Below, piece by piece: positions 1 through 11,765 of a stretch of 64,000 bases of DNA. Numbering within the stretch: the first letter of the stretch is position 1; each line of letters starts with the position of its first letter. The stretch comes from Lepisosteus oculatus. Taxonomy: Eukaryota; Chordata; Actinopteri; Semionotiformes; Lepisosteidae. A model generated the notes under the pieces. That model was not told where the DNA came from. It was given only the letters and a program-made list of their open reading frames with translations, and searched no databases. The DNA is taken from the NCBI RefSeq assembly GCF_040954835.1, contig NC_090698.1, positions 22,565,501 through 22,629,500 on the forward strand, in the 5' to 3' direction. The position numbers were made by a program, and so were the translations under genes.

Positions 1-416
1 TGTTCTCTTATTGTTTCTACTCGTGGATATGTTTTTAAGTACAGCTGTATTTCTGAAAGGTGATTCCATCCTTGGGCAAATAAAGATCTAAGAGTATGAT
101 ACCTTTTACCATGCTTCACTGTTCTTCTGCTTGGCTTTTTACCTGCACTGACTTCACAATCTGAGGGGAAGTACTGCTTTCACTGTTACATCCTTTAATT
201 TACATAGGTCTTTTCTTTCCAAAGGATTATAAAGTATTGACATGTAGGAAGGGATCCAATTCAACCACAATTGAAATGCAATTGTGATTCAGTGGTTCAC
301 GATATGCTGTCAAATGAATTCTCCTTGCAGGGTATCACTTTTGAAATTGCCAGCTGTTAATTAAAACAAGCTTACAGTATATTAAACCTATAATAACACA
401 TTGTGAATTCTTTCAG

Positions 417-3400
417 GCTATTGGAGAGTTTATTCTGGTGGACAGAGATGTGAAAATAAAGAAGAAAGGAAAAATCTACAGTCTTAATGAAGGCTATGCC
501 CTGTATTTTGACTCGGCAGTGACTGAGTATTTGAAGAAGAAGAAATTCCCTGAGGTAATGCTGCCACTGATGTAGAGGCATTTACACAACATTAGCAAAA
601 GCAGATCCTAAATATTGAATGTTGTTTTCTTTCAAGTATTCTCTAATGATTTACCAGTCACTATCAAATGTGTTCTCTCATGTGGTTAATGTAATAGTAG
701 TCTGAAACAACCTTTTGAAGTTGTTACTGGCAGTTGGAAAAACCTTTCAACGGGTTTGAAATATCTGGATTTCACGTGATGAAATTACAATTTCTTGCTT
801 CTAAAAATTATTACTGTCTTCTTGTTACTAAGATTTATTGTTGGCAACCCAGTTATACCCAGCTTCCAGTGTTGTTTCATAGGAGTACTTCAGATTCATC
901 TTTAAACATCATAATCATAGTCTTATTTTCTCTCTTTCCTTGTTTACACATGAGCAAGTTGTCTTTTGGAGGTAATGACGTCTAGGTAGATTGGAACCAG
1001 TGATGTGATTACACTCTATAAGCTTTATTAAGAAAAGCAGGGACCCTGCCTCTTTTAAAAAAATCTGTAGATGCTTTACCTTTCCTACAAATAAAAATTT
1101 CTGAATTTGTTTTCTAGGATGGCAGTGCACCCTATGGTGGAAGATATGTGGGTTCGATGGTGGCTGATGTACATCGAACTTTGGTGTATGGGGGCATATT
1201 TCTGTACCCTGCCAATTCCAAGAGCCCTAAGGGAAAGGTAACAGTTTATTTTCTGCAAGATTTAACTATATATTAATAATTAATTGCTTACACTTATATA
1301 GCACTTTTCAGGACACTCCACTCTAAGTGCTTTACAGGTAATGGGGGCTCCCCTCCACCACCACCAATGTGCAGCCCCACCTGGATGATGTGACCGCAGT
1401 CATAGTGCACCAGAACACTCACCACACATCAGCTATCAGTGGGGAGGAGAGCAGAGCAATGAAACCAATTCATAGAGGGGGATTATTAGGAGGCCATGAT
1501 TGGTAAGGGCCAATGGGAAATTTGGCCAGGACCCCAGGGTTACACCCCTACTCTTTTCGCAAAAAACCCTGGGATTTTTAATGACCACAGAAAGTCAGGA
1601 CCTCGGTTTTACGTCTCATCCGAAGGACAGCCCCTATTTACAGTATAGTGTCCCCGTCACTATACTGGGGCATTAGGACCCACATGGACTGCAGGGTGAG
1701 CGCCTCCTGCTGGCCCCACTAACATCTCTTCCTGCAGCAACCTTAGTTTTTCCCCAGGAGGTCTCCCATTCAGGTACTGACCAGGCTTACACCTGCTTAG
1801 CTTCAGTGGGTTGCCAGTTGTGAGTTGCAGGGTTATATGGCTGCTGGCTTATAGTATTATTTTCATAGTATATATGAGAAAAATGTCTTATTAAAAAGGA
1901 AATAAAAGGAACATGTGAGCATGTTGGAAACACCCAAAAGCCATTTCTTCTTGTAAACAACATGGAAACCTGGAGGTATATCCTACACCTGGAGAGAAAA
2001 TATTCCAGATTTTATGGAAATCTGGAACATTTCCTGGAGACGCAGCATGCAAGGTGGGACTACACTGTTAGCAGGACACCATTCCATTGGGGTGTACGCA
2101 CACAAGCACACAATTTTGAGACGGAAATTAAGCTAGCCAGAATCTGTCTGTGGAATTTGAGAGGAATCTAGAGCACCTAGAGAAAAGTCATATAGACGCA
2201 GGCAGAACATACAAACAACAAGGAAAGTGGCCAAGTGCAGACTGAAACCCAGGCCCCAAGATCTGTAAGGCAGCAGCACTGATCACCATGGCCCATTTAG
2301 AGCATTTCAAAACAATTTTCCATTGTCTCTTTTTTTCCCACCCCATTTTAGAAACCCCCCCATTTCTTTTAGAATTGTCTTGTGACTGCACTCCTACATT
2401 GACTGAGATGTTTGGACAGCTAATTTTTGCACTTTATTCCATTCTGTCTCAGCAGTGCTAGGAGCTGTAAAACAAATCCAGTATGAGCCATAGAGTGAAA
2501 AGCTTTATATTGAATCTATTAATAGACCATTCATTTCAAACACTGAAGGTAGAGTGTTTGAAAAATAACTTGCAGTTGCAAAAAGGCAAAAATGACAGTG
2601 TAGTTCACTACTCCGTATAGATGTCATGCAGTCTTTCCAAATGAAAAAGTAGCATTTTCATTAAACCAGACATACAACTTACTTACCTGTATCATACAAC
2701 TTCTGTGCGTTTCCCAACCTAAAATTAGCAGGATATGAGATCTAAACACTTGTGCTCCAGATATCTTCCTGAATAATTAATATTAGTGTGGTCCATTAAT
2801 AATTGTTTTTGGTAGTTAAGTTAAGTGTGGCATTTAGAAGATAAAAAAGCATTTTACGTTTGTCATGAAATTAATTTTTTTAGCTTAAAGAACGGAAATA
2901 TTTTCAAATAAAGCAGGTAGTAGTTAAATGCAGCAGAGTGTGGCAAATATTTAATATGATATTTTTAGAATTCCATATGAATAAAAGATAAGCGAGTTTA
3001 TTGTCTGCTTTTGCACCTCATTAAGTGAAGCAAAATAGATTCTGGCTGAGTGGAAAATGCTGACAAAGCACAGTTGGTGTACTCTGTACTTTAACCTGAA
3101 ACAGTTAAATGCTGGAAACCTTGTCTGTGTTCACTGAAGTTCTAGTGCATTTGAATAGGTATTTTCTGCAGAAACAGGTATTTTCATAACCTCCTGCTAT
3201 GTTTTAAAAGAATCTAGAATGAGTTAGCCATTTTCAAATGTGTGGTGTGAATTTAGAAACATGTCTATAGTTGATGAGATCAGATCTTGTTTTTGTCCAA
3301 CTTGCCAGGTGAAGCTTAAAAAAAATTAAATGCACTTCACTTTCTCGATGAAGCTTGGTAGTGTATGACTGCTGTACTATCTCATTGTCATGCAGACGTT

Positions 3401-3821
3401 TTGTATAGCCATGCAGTCCTGTTGGGTGTTTTGCAATGTCCTGAACATAGTGTGGGTCACTAAGGGTCTTTTAAACAGCCAAACACCTTCCATCAATGTG
3501 GGACTGGTGTGAAATTAATTCCAGTAGAATTGAGTGTCGTAACCATGCTGTTTAGCAGAAGAAGTGCCAAGGCTAGCAGTCTAGCATGGGAATATCATAA
3601 CAATGTCCTTCTTATATTTTATTTTAAAGCTGAGGCTCCTGTACGAATGCAACCCTATGGCTTTCATCATGGAGCAGGCTGGTGGAATGGCCACAACTGG
3701 CAGTATGAATGTGCTGGACATCAAACCCGACTCCATTCACCAACGGGTCCCTGTAGTACTGGGCTCCCCAGACGATGTGCAAGAGTACATAAGCATTTTC
3801 AAGAAACATGCCAATAAGTGA
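417..3821 (+). CDS. fbp1: Fructose-1,6-bisphosphatase 1 (liver type), last three coding exons
   Basis: FBPase hydrolyses fructose-1,6-bisphosphate to fructose-6-phosphate in cytosolic gluconeogenesis. Three exons are visible: 417-554 (46 codons, begins AIGEF), 1118-1237 (40 codons, begins [15 protein letters not shown]) and 3630-3821 (63 codons plus TGA). All junctions are phase 0 and GT-AG. They cover about the last 149 residues of a roughly 338-residue enzyme. Visible family motifs are the KKKGK basic patch, the [16 protein letters not shown] sugar-phosphate region, GK-LRL (the Lys and Arg that contact the substrate) and YECNP, whose Glu is a metal ligand. The C-terminus [16 protein letters not shown] resembles liver FBP1 more than muscle FBP2. 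Exons 1-4 lie left of the window. The gene sits about 1 kb upstream of fbp2 on the same strand. Assignment to FBPase is certain; the FBP1 rather than FBP2 assignment rests mainly on the tail and on gene order. Confidence 0.93.
1284..1850 (-). mobile_element. 5S rRNA-derived SINE, copy A
   Basis: On the minus strand the head (1848 down to about 1739) matches 5S rRNA internal-promoter sequence: AAGCTAAGCAGG followed by CAGTACCTGAATGGGAGACC and a TCCTGGG block. A body of about 400 bp follows. The tail is a LINE-like motif (GTAAAGCACTTAGAGTG, AAAGTGCTATATAAGTG) of the sort used by L2/CR1-mobilised SINEs. A second copy with the same modular order lies at 9938-10465. The head-body-tail structure is seen directly; the SINE3/5S class is inferred from the 5S head. 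Confidence 0.8.
2035..2300 (-). mobile_element. Fragment of a widespread fish retroposon, minus strand
   Basis: The plus strand shows a decayed series: GGAGACGCAGCATGCAAGG, a CCATTGGGGTGTACGCACAC segment, an AATTTTGAGACGG segment, GGAATTTGAGAGGAA, GAACATACAAAC and ACTGAAACCCAGG, ending at AAGGCAGCAGCACT. This is the reverse of the family also present at 42150-42450. The 68-codon open frame inside it has no independent support. Confidence 0.5.
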
Positions 3822-4160
3822 GACCTACAGGTACATCTGGCTGACACTAAACTTCACCAAAGTAACAAGTGGACCAAAGACCAAAGAACAGAAATCCTTC
3901 TTTTAAACCTGTTAACTAGCACTGTAGTCCAAGAGCTATGCATGTATTGTCCATGTAATTGTAATTATTATAGGTTAACACCTAGCTTTGAATTCCTCAG
4001 AACTTTAAAAGACTGTGAACAGAACAATCCGAGAAGGCCAAACTCAAAATAATTACCTCTGTTTGTCGATAACGGTTATCCCGACCTTGAAACATTGTGT
4101 TTTCGGATTTTGTTGTCCTGGAAAAAAGATTCTTAATAAAGAAAGATACACTGTGGATGT
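3822..4160 (+). other. fbp1: fbp1 3' UTR and polyadenylation signal
   Basis: This sequence follows the TGA at 3819-3821. A canonical AATAAA at 4135-4140 is the likely polyadenylation signal, so the mRNA probably ends near 4155-4165. No coding potential is seen. Confidence 0.7.
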
Positions 4161-4637
4161 GTTCCAGCTTTATTTCAGTTGGAGAAAATTTGTGATGTTG
4201 CCGAGCGGATTTCGTGTCAGCTGTGACCTTTCCCGAGAGCAGTGTCTTATTACTTTTCAACCTTTTTTATTGGTTCTTGGCACAATACAGTTGAATCTTT
4301 AAAATGGGGGTAAAATTCAGACTTAGCAAGATAAGAAATAGATAAACCATAGATTCTGAAAACAGCATAGAATTAAAATAAAATCATAATCCTTGTGTTT
4401 TCAAACCGCATTGCTGCTAACGACATCTTTTATGATCTTATTTAAACTTTTGTTTCTCCTTGCACTACTTGTTGCCATTAAAATTATATGCTTATAATAT
4501 AATTTGAAATATTTTCCCTAATATTGGTTAGAACATTGCATTTCAATTTTAATAGCATAGACCTGATCTGAACTTTAACTGTTTAACACTGAACATGTTG
4601 ACATTGAGAACATCTACACTGCCAAATCTGGTGAATG

Positions 4638-4657
4638 TGACCTTTATATAAAGGTCA
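4638..4657. promoter_or_regulatory. Perfect 20-bp palindrome of two AGGTCA half-sites upstream of fbp2
   Basis: The sequence TGACCTTTATATAAAGGTCA is its own reverse complement. It holds two nuclear-receptor half-sites in everted orientation with 8-bp spacing, and each extends to TAAAGGTCA, which fits the TNAAGGTCA form recognised by estrogen-related receptors. It lies about 440 bp before the fbp2 start codon. A regulatory role is inferred from position and motif only. Confidence 0.45.
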
Positions 4658-4967
4658 AGTTGGGGAATGGAAGTGGATTTTTTCAACTTCAGAAAAGAGC
4701 GCAAGGTTAATGACGTGCTGGTTGTACTTTTCTAAAAAAAAAAAGCTGGGTGATTGACGTTTGAAGAATGCATATTGAAAAACAATTAAAATAGGAGTTT
4801 ATTAGTTGTAAAATTCAGAATGAAACCTGAAACTGCACAGTACTACAGCAGGCCTGTTTAAGTGCCTTTAAATGTAGCCTATGGAGTAGAAGCTAGACAG
4901 CCTTAGGAGCTTTGCATTACTAGACACCAGAGGCATCTTGGTCACATGATATTGCCAGCATTCATAA

Positions 4968-4975
4968 TATAAATA
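4968..4975 (+). promoter_or_regulatory. fbp2: Possible fbp2 TATA box
   Basis: TATAAATA sits 122 bp upstream of the fbp2 ATG, allowing a 5' UTR of roughly 90-100 nt. The region is AT-rich, so chance occurrence is possible. Confidence 0.35.
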
Positions 4976-5096
4976 TATCCTTGGCCATGTGCCTTGAACC
5001 TGCTCTTAAAAAGGGTAACTTGGTTGCAGATATTACAGTGTCTGCAATTGCCTGAGCTTTACCTTGTAGTAGGGGAGAAAGGAATAGTTTAGCAAA

Positions 5097-8000
5097 ATGT
5101 CGGATCGATCCCCGTTTGATGTGGATGTAATCACCCTGACCCGGTTCGTCATGGAGCAGGGCAGGAAAGCGAAAGGCACTGGAGAGCTGACCCAGCTACT
5201 CAACTCCATGCTTACTGCCATCAAGGCCATCTCCTCAGCTGTGAGGAAGGCAGGCCTGGCACATATGTAAGTCCTTGGGTTTGGAACGGGAGTTGGGAAA
5301 GAAAGGGATTTTGCTCTCCTGGGTATAGCAGAATTACTGCATTTAGTTCAGGGGTAAAACTCATAAAATACTATGTGAAATTAGAAACTGTACATTGTGC
5401 ACTTATTTGCAAAAGCAAAACAAACTAAATATTTCTGACTTTTTTATGAAGATAAATTTGGCCTCAGGTTAAGTGATTTCAGAGCAGCAGCAATGCAGTT
5501 AATGCAGTAGGTGGCATCTGTTTTATATGCAGCTCTGTATGAAGTGAACTTAACGTAAGCAAATGGTAAACTTGTAAACATTACAAGTTTGAAATGGATT
5601 CATTTTCATCTTATTGCTGTTGAAGACCAGTACCTCTTTAAAAACAGTATTTCTCCTATTTTGGATTTTTATTCTTCTGTCTGATCTGCTAATTGACTAC
5701 ACTGGCAAGACTACTAGCTATTTTTGTACTTCTTGTGACGTTTACGTTTATTTTGGTGGATTTTAAGAATGCTTCTTCATGCATGCATTTTTAGAGTAAT
5801 CTGGTGTGTAAAAGAACTGGCTGGCTGAAAATCCTCGCAAATTGCTGTCTCTCAAATTAATGAAGAAGTATATTTACTGATTAATGAAATTTCCATTACA
5901 TGGTAGAATATTTTTATTTTTCTAGGTGAGTGGAATAGAGTGAACCTAGCAAAGTTTTCCTCTTCAGTGTAAAACTCTCAACAGACCAATTAAAATCTGA
6001 GAATTTGCACATCTTATCTTGCACTAATCATGTACATTCTAGTTACATGTTTGTAATTTACATATTGTTATCAGTTACTGATGAGTCAGGGCAGCAGATT
6101 GCCCTCCATTTACTGCCTCTTGTTCTGTGTGTGATTCACTTATCTAGGAATTTGTGTGCTACTCTACAAATCTGAAAAATCATGTTTGGTACTTAAAGGA
6201 TTCTGGGCTTTTTTAATGCTGTGTTTATTAGTTTAGGATATATACCTTTGGAGGAAAACGTCACTCAATTATCACCTTTGGTGCTATAAGGCAGAATGCA
6301 GATTTGCTTTTTGGCTTAATTAATTTCTCTGATTAGGATTTGTCAGCCTCCCAGGAAACATAGAGTAACTGTCATTATGGCATCTGCTCTGACTGGATCC
6401 CCTTTTTCATTATCTGTGTTAATCACCGATTTCCTACTTATTATTCCATTCCCGATTTTCTATTTAAGGCCGGGGTGCCGCTTTGACAGTGGTTCATCAT
6501 TTTTCACTCCACCCTGGGTTTTCCTCACTCACATTACTGCTTTCACTCTCCACATTTCTCTGCTGAGCAAGACAGCACTTCACTCTGTGCAGAAGTTGCA
6601 GCATCAAGCCTGCCCGGCACACCTGTTTTTGTCCACTTTCTCAGGAGGCTCACCATTTGGTTTCTCCCATACTATACTTGCGGATCCCTTTTTCCGGCTG
6701 GTGGACTGTGTTTGGCACCAATTTTGACTTCAAGATAGCGTTGTGCTCTGCTCAGACGTTTTGGCTTTAAGCCCACTCTTCACCCTGCGCAGCAGTTTTC
6801 AAACTGAAGCCTATCTTGCAAACCCGTTTGGTCCTCTTTCTCGGGAGGCTCACCTTTCAGTTTCATCTGTACCTGAGCCTTCCTGTTCCGACTGGTGGAC
6901 CGTGTTTGGCAGCAATTCAGCTTCAAGACAGCGCTGCACTCTGCGGAGCAGTCTCAGCGGCCTCCAGCCTGCACTGTGCTCAAGCCTGCCTTTCAAATCT
7001 GTCTGACTTCTTCTCAGGAGGCTCGCCATTCAGTTTCTCCTGTACCAGCCAGCAGTTTTCAACCAGCAGTTTTTGGCAGCAATTTCGGCTTCAAGACATG
7101 CTTCGCTCTTGCAGCATTCTCAGCTCTCAGTGTTGCCCAGTGCAGTGGCTTCAGCTCCAAGCCAGCTCTCTGCGCCGAATGGGGCAGAAGTCTTAGCTCT
7201 CCGCATCTCCTGACCCAACAGCCTCAGATTCTAACCAGCACTTAATCTTTACACTGGTCACCACATCGACCCTCGTGTTTGCAATCCTGCACCCCTGGCA
7301 TTTCTGAGAGCAGCCCTTCAGAACCCGTTTGGTATTCTGTTCAGGGGTCTCACTATTCGGTTCCTTTCTGTACCCATGACTCCCTTTTTCCGACCAACGG
7401 GCTGTATTTAGCAGCCTGTTTCCACCAGGGATCATCATGCCTCCCAATTTCCTTTCTTCCCCATTACTGACCAACCTGGGCTGATTAAGCCCCGCCATCC
7501 AGTAATTCATTATTTAATCTATTTCATCTTTCACTTATCACTCTCCGGTCTCTTGCACTTGGGTTCTGATAAATCATCACCTGGACTGCTATTCAGCCAC
7601 AACATTCCAGTAACAGGATAACAATATTACATATGTTAATTATTTAGTTCAGGTGGGTAGCTTCGTCAGCATGCGTAGTCAGCAAAGGAACAAGTAATAG
7701 GTTTATTCCATGCTGAAAAGAGAAGAGAGAAAACAACGTTTTGGCTGTGAAGCCTTCTTCAGGTATGTTAATTATGTATTCCTTGTTTGCACATGCACCA
7801 CCTATTACAAATAGATTCCTATCTACATTTCTATACATCTGGTGTAGACAAAAGATAAAGACTAGAAAATAAAAGATAAAATGACACTTGTTATGCACTT
7901 AGCAATATCTACTGTATAATGACATCCGTCATCATTGCGGATTACCTGGGATCTTTCAAGAAACAGCAAGATGAAGTCATTCATTAACTGGCGTCTGGCA

Positions 8001-9294
8001 ACCAAACAAGCAAGTTGGAATAAGTGGCCTTCACTTTTTCACCTTTTGCATGTTCCAACATGATACCTTGGTAATGGACAGATTGTCTGCTCCTTTCCCC
8101 CTATAATTATATTTATATGTATAATTTATATACAGTACATGGATTTCTAAACATCTTTTGGCCTCCTCATCAGGAGTGCAGATATGTGATCTCAAGCTCA
8201 ATCTGATTTATTCTCATTTCCTTGCTCTTTCACTATCTATACTGGCCTGTCTTTGTTCTCCCTATTACTGTAACTCCTTGTATTGTACCTTTGCCAGGTA
8301 ACTTGGCACAACAGTCCCTGATATGCTACTCTTCCTTCTTTCACAACAAACTGTAATGCTCCATTCTTAGTTTTGGCCCTTGTTCTTTCTAGATTGTATC
8401 ATTGCGGCTCTTGCAGGCCTCTATGTTTCAGCATTCAACCCACTTCAGCTAATTTAAAACCCCACAGCTTTAATATGCCTCTCTGCTACATTTCACTCAT
8501 ATAACCCCTCTGCTTCTGATACCTTATTGGTGTCCTGTCTCCACACACAGTTCAAGATTCTCCTTTTTATTGCTCCCTATCTCCTTTATTCTACAATCTG
8601 TTGTCTTTCCTTATTATTTACTTCTTTCTGGCACTATTATCTACCTAGTGATACCCTCCCCATATCCTTACATTCTTCTTGTCTGCCCTTTATTTCTTCA
8701 GCTCCATTATGGTGACCCACGTTACATACAGACATCTGGACTGCTTGTTCCCTGATCATTCTTCACTACTTACTTTTTTGAACATTTTTATTAAGTTTCA
8801 AACAGAAATAAAATGGGACAAAAAACCAGACTCACCCTCTTCACACTTAAAATAAAGTTAAACAGCAGCAGCAGAAACTGTCAGAGTCTCCATGCAACCA
8901 CGCACTTGCCGCCACATTCCAATGCGCACTGCTAACCACAATGAATCTATTATCCAGCCACTTTTCCCCTTTCTCTCTACTTAAACCTTTCTTCCACACC
9001 TCTCCAGGCTCACTATTGAGTTCTACTCACTGGAGCTAAACCTTTCTTGCCGCTTGTTTGTCTCGCCTCTTTGGATTACGGATTTTGCCTTCCCGCTGAC
9101 TACGGACCTGCCTTACGGATCGGATTTTGGTTACTGGATTCAACTCTATGGTTTACGGATCTGTGCCCTCCTACCAACTACGGACCTGGCTTACAGATTG
9201 GATCTTAGTTACTGGATACAATTCTTTGGATTACAGATCTTGGCCCTCCTACTGACCACGGACCTGCTTAACAACTTGGACTTTGGTCACGGGA

Positions 9295-9325
<31 letters not shown>

Positions 9326-11692
9326 CCCACCAGGTTGCTCCTATCCATGGCCTGAGGGCATAGGTTTCCTTACTGACATCGTCTGACCCCCAGAGCCTGG
9401 GCTAACCCCTGTGTTGCCCCTTTTACCCCCATGCATAGGGTCTATTGCTCTCTTTGTCATTCCACACCTTGCCCTTCCGACATCCGTGACACTAATTTTC
9501 CACCTACTGGTCCTTGACAGAAACAAGCTCTTGACAGTGTCAGCAGCAGCAGTCCGATAGATCTGAGCTGTAGAGAGTTACAAATCCATGATACCAAGAT
9601 AATGTAGGAACCAGTGAAGCAGGAGGAGGGAATAGAGAAGCTCTCAACATAGAACCAACATCTTTTATTCTGCAGTCACTGCAGCCACCCAGGACTATTT
9701 CTCCTACTGCAAGAAATCAAGACCAGTGTCATCATCCAGCAAGACTACCAAGTGAAAAAAGAGAATGTCCCTAATTTACAATCATAGACGAAGAAAATGA
9801 AACTTACAGAACTTTTCCTCCTAAGGAAACTCCTAAAGCACATGTCCCCAACATAACCAGTGCCCAGGAAAGAAGGAGTTAGTTTCATTTGATTCCATTT
9901 ATGTGGAGTCAAACATATTCTGTGTATGCTCTGCCAGCAGCCATAACACTCTGCAACTCACAACTAGCAACCCACTGAAGCTAAGCAGGAGTGATGCTGT
10001 TCAGTACCTGGATAAGAGACCTCCTGGGAAAAACTAAGATTGCTGTTGGAAGTGGGGATAGTGGGGCCAATAGGGGGCGCTCACCTTGCGGTCTGCGTGG
10101 GTCGTTATGCCTCAATATAGTGATGGGGAAGCTGTGCTGTAAAAAGGCGCTGTCCTTCGGATGAGACGTAAAACAGAGGTCCTGTGCTCATTAAAAATCC
10201 CAGGGCGTTTCTCGAAAAGAGTAGTGGTGTTTCCCTACCAAAATTTCTGGCCCAAATTCCCCCAGGCCTTTACCAATCCCCATCTATGAATTGGCTTCAT
10301 CACTCTATTCTCCCCCCCACTGATAGCCAATGTGTGGTGAGCGTACTGGTGCACTATGGCTGCCATCACATCATCCAGGTGGATGCTGCACATTTGTGGT
10401 GGTGGAGGGGAGTCCCAATTACCTGTAAGGCGCCATTACTTCCAAAAAAGTGCTATTATGTCTCTATTCTAGATAACAACCATTGATAAAGCTTTATAAA
10501 AATTCTGTATTAGACAGACATTAACAAAGAAAGGCAATCCCTTTGTGTTGCCTCTGAGATTCAATTTATATGCATTAGGTGCTAACTTGCCCCCCAGGTG
10601 GCACTATAGGCATGTATAGAACTGAGATTTCAATATATAAATCAGGTTTGAAGTCTACATGGCAAGACCTGACTTTTTCCGAATACTTGCTTAAGCTGAC
10701 CCTGATGTAAAGTGACTTACATTTGAACTTATTTATCCAGGTATTATTCTGGAACCACTTTTATCATTACTCAACCATACAGTAGCTTTGTCTGATATGG
10801 GATTTGCACCAACAACCCTTATGTTATGAGTCTAGAACCCTCCACACTGCAGATACGGTGCGTGCTAAGATACAGTTAGGTTAACTCCAATAGATTTTGA
10901 ACACAAAACAATGGATTAGAAATAACATACAAAGTTTAGTAAAGCCAACCTGCAGATGTGTTGTAGAATGAAGAATTTAATCATTTTTATTAAGCTTCCA
11001 TTTAATATTACTAATATTGGTAGCACACATAAGCTGTATTGTTCAAGGGTACATAATTGTACTGTATATAACTAGATGGACTTTGTGTGTGTGTAGGTAT
11101 GGGATTGCAGGCACAGTGAATGTCACGGGTGATGAGGTGAAGAAGTTGGACGTTCTTTCTAATGATCTGGTCATCAATATGCTGCAGTCATCTTACAGCA
11201 CCTGTATCCTGGTCACTGAAGAAAACAAAGATGCCATTGTCATCCCGCCTGAGAAAAGGGTAGGCTTATTCTTTCACAAAATGCCACTAGGTGGCACTCA
11301 AACACAACTTGAATATGACTAAAGAATTGTTTAATTCTGTAGAAAAGTGGTGGAGTCCAACCAAAGATACTGATTTGTACAAATGCAGATTAAAATGAAC
11401 AAATTATACATTTGTACTGAGCTAATGAATTTGATGATTTTGTTCCACTGTACATTGAAATATTAATGTTTGTTTCAGTATTTATCCAGGCTTGACAGTA
11501 TGTATTCAAATTTATGAGTCCTACAGTACCTTTTACCTTATACATTTCCTCTCATGCAGGGTAAATATATTGTGTGTTTTGACCCACTTGATGGCTCCTC
11601 CAATATAGACTGCTTGGCACCTATAGGCACAATTTTTGCAATCTATAGAAAGGTAAGTGTACTTTCAAGACAATGGGCTTTATTTCATATGC

Positions 11693-11765
<73 letters not shown>

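Larger units (their letters stand above)
1238..3629 (+). other. fbp1 last intron, with two retroposon copies
   Basis: This 2.4-kb intron lies between the last two fbp1 exons. It contains a 5S-derived SINE (about 1284-1850, minus strand) and a fragment of a common fish retroposon (about 2035-2300, minus strand). From 2400 to 3600 I see only AT-rich single-copy sequence. Confidence 0.7.
5267..11096 (+). other. fbp2 intron 1 (5.8 kb), rich in repeats
   Basis: The intron splits a Met codon (AT|G). It contains a degenerate array of about 200-bp units (6590-7420), a solo Penelope-like 3' unit (7644-7763), a LINE-like tail (8390-8700), a 78-bp tandem repeat (9070-9298), a CT microsatellite (9294-9322) and a 5S-SINE (9938-10465). 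Stretches 5267-6370 and 10466-11096 show nothing I recognise. Confidence 0.75.

Noticed and set aside
6377-7245. Several overlapping plus-strand frames of 87-126 codons.
   Set aside because: They fall in a degenerate tandem repeat, occur in multiple frames at once and match no protein family.
9054-9386. 110-codon frame with internally repeated peptide.
   Set aside because: It is a readthrough of the 78-bp tandem repeat and the CT microsatellite.
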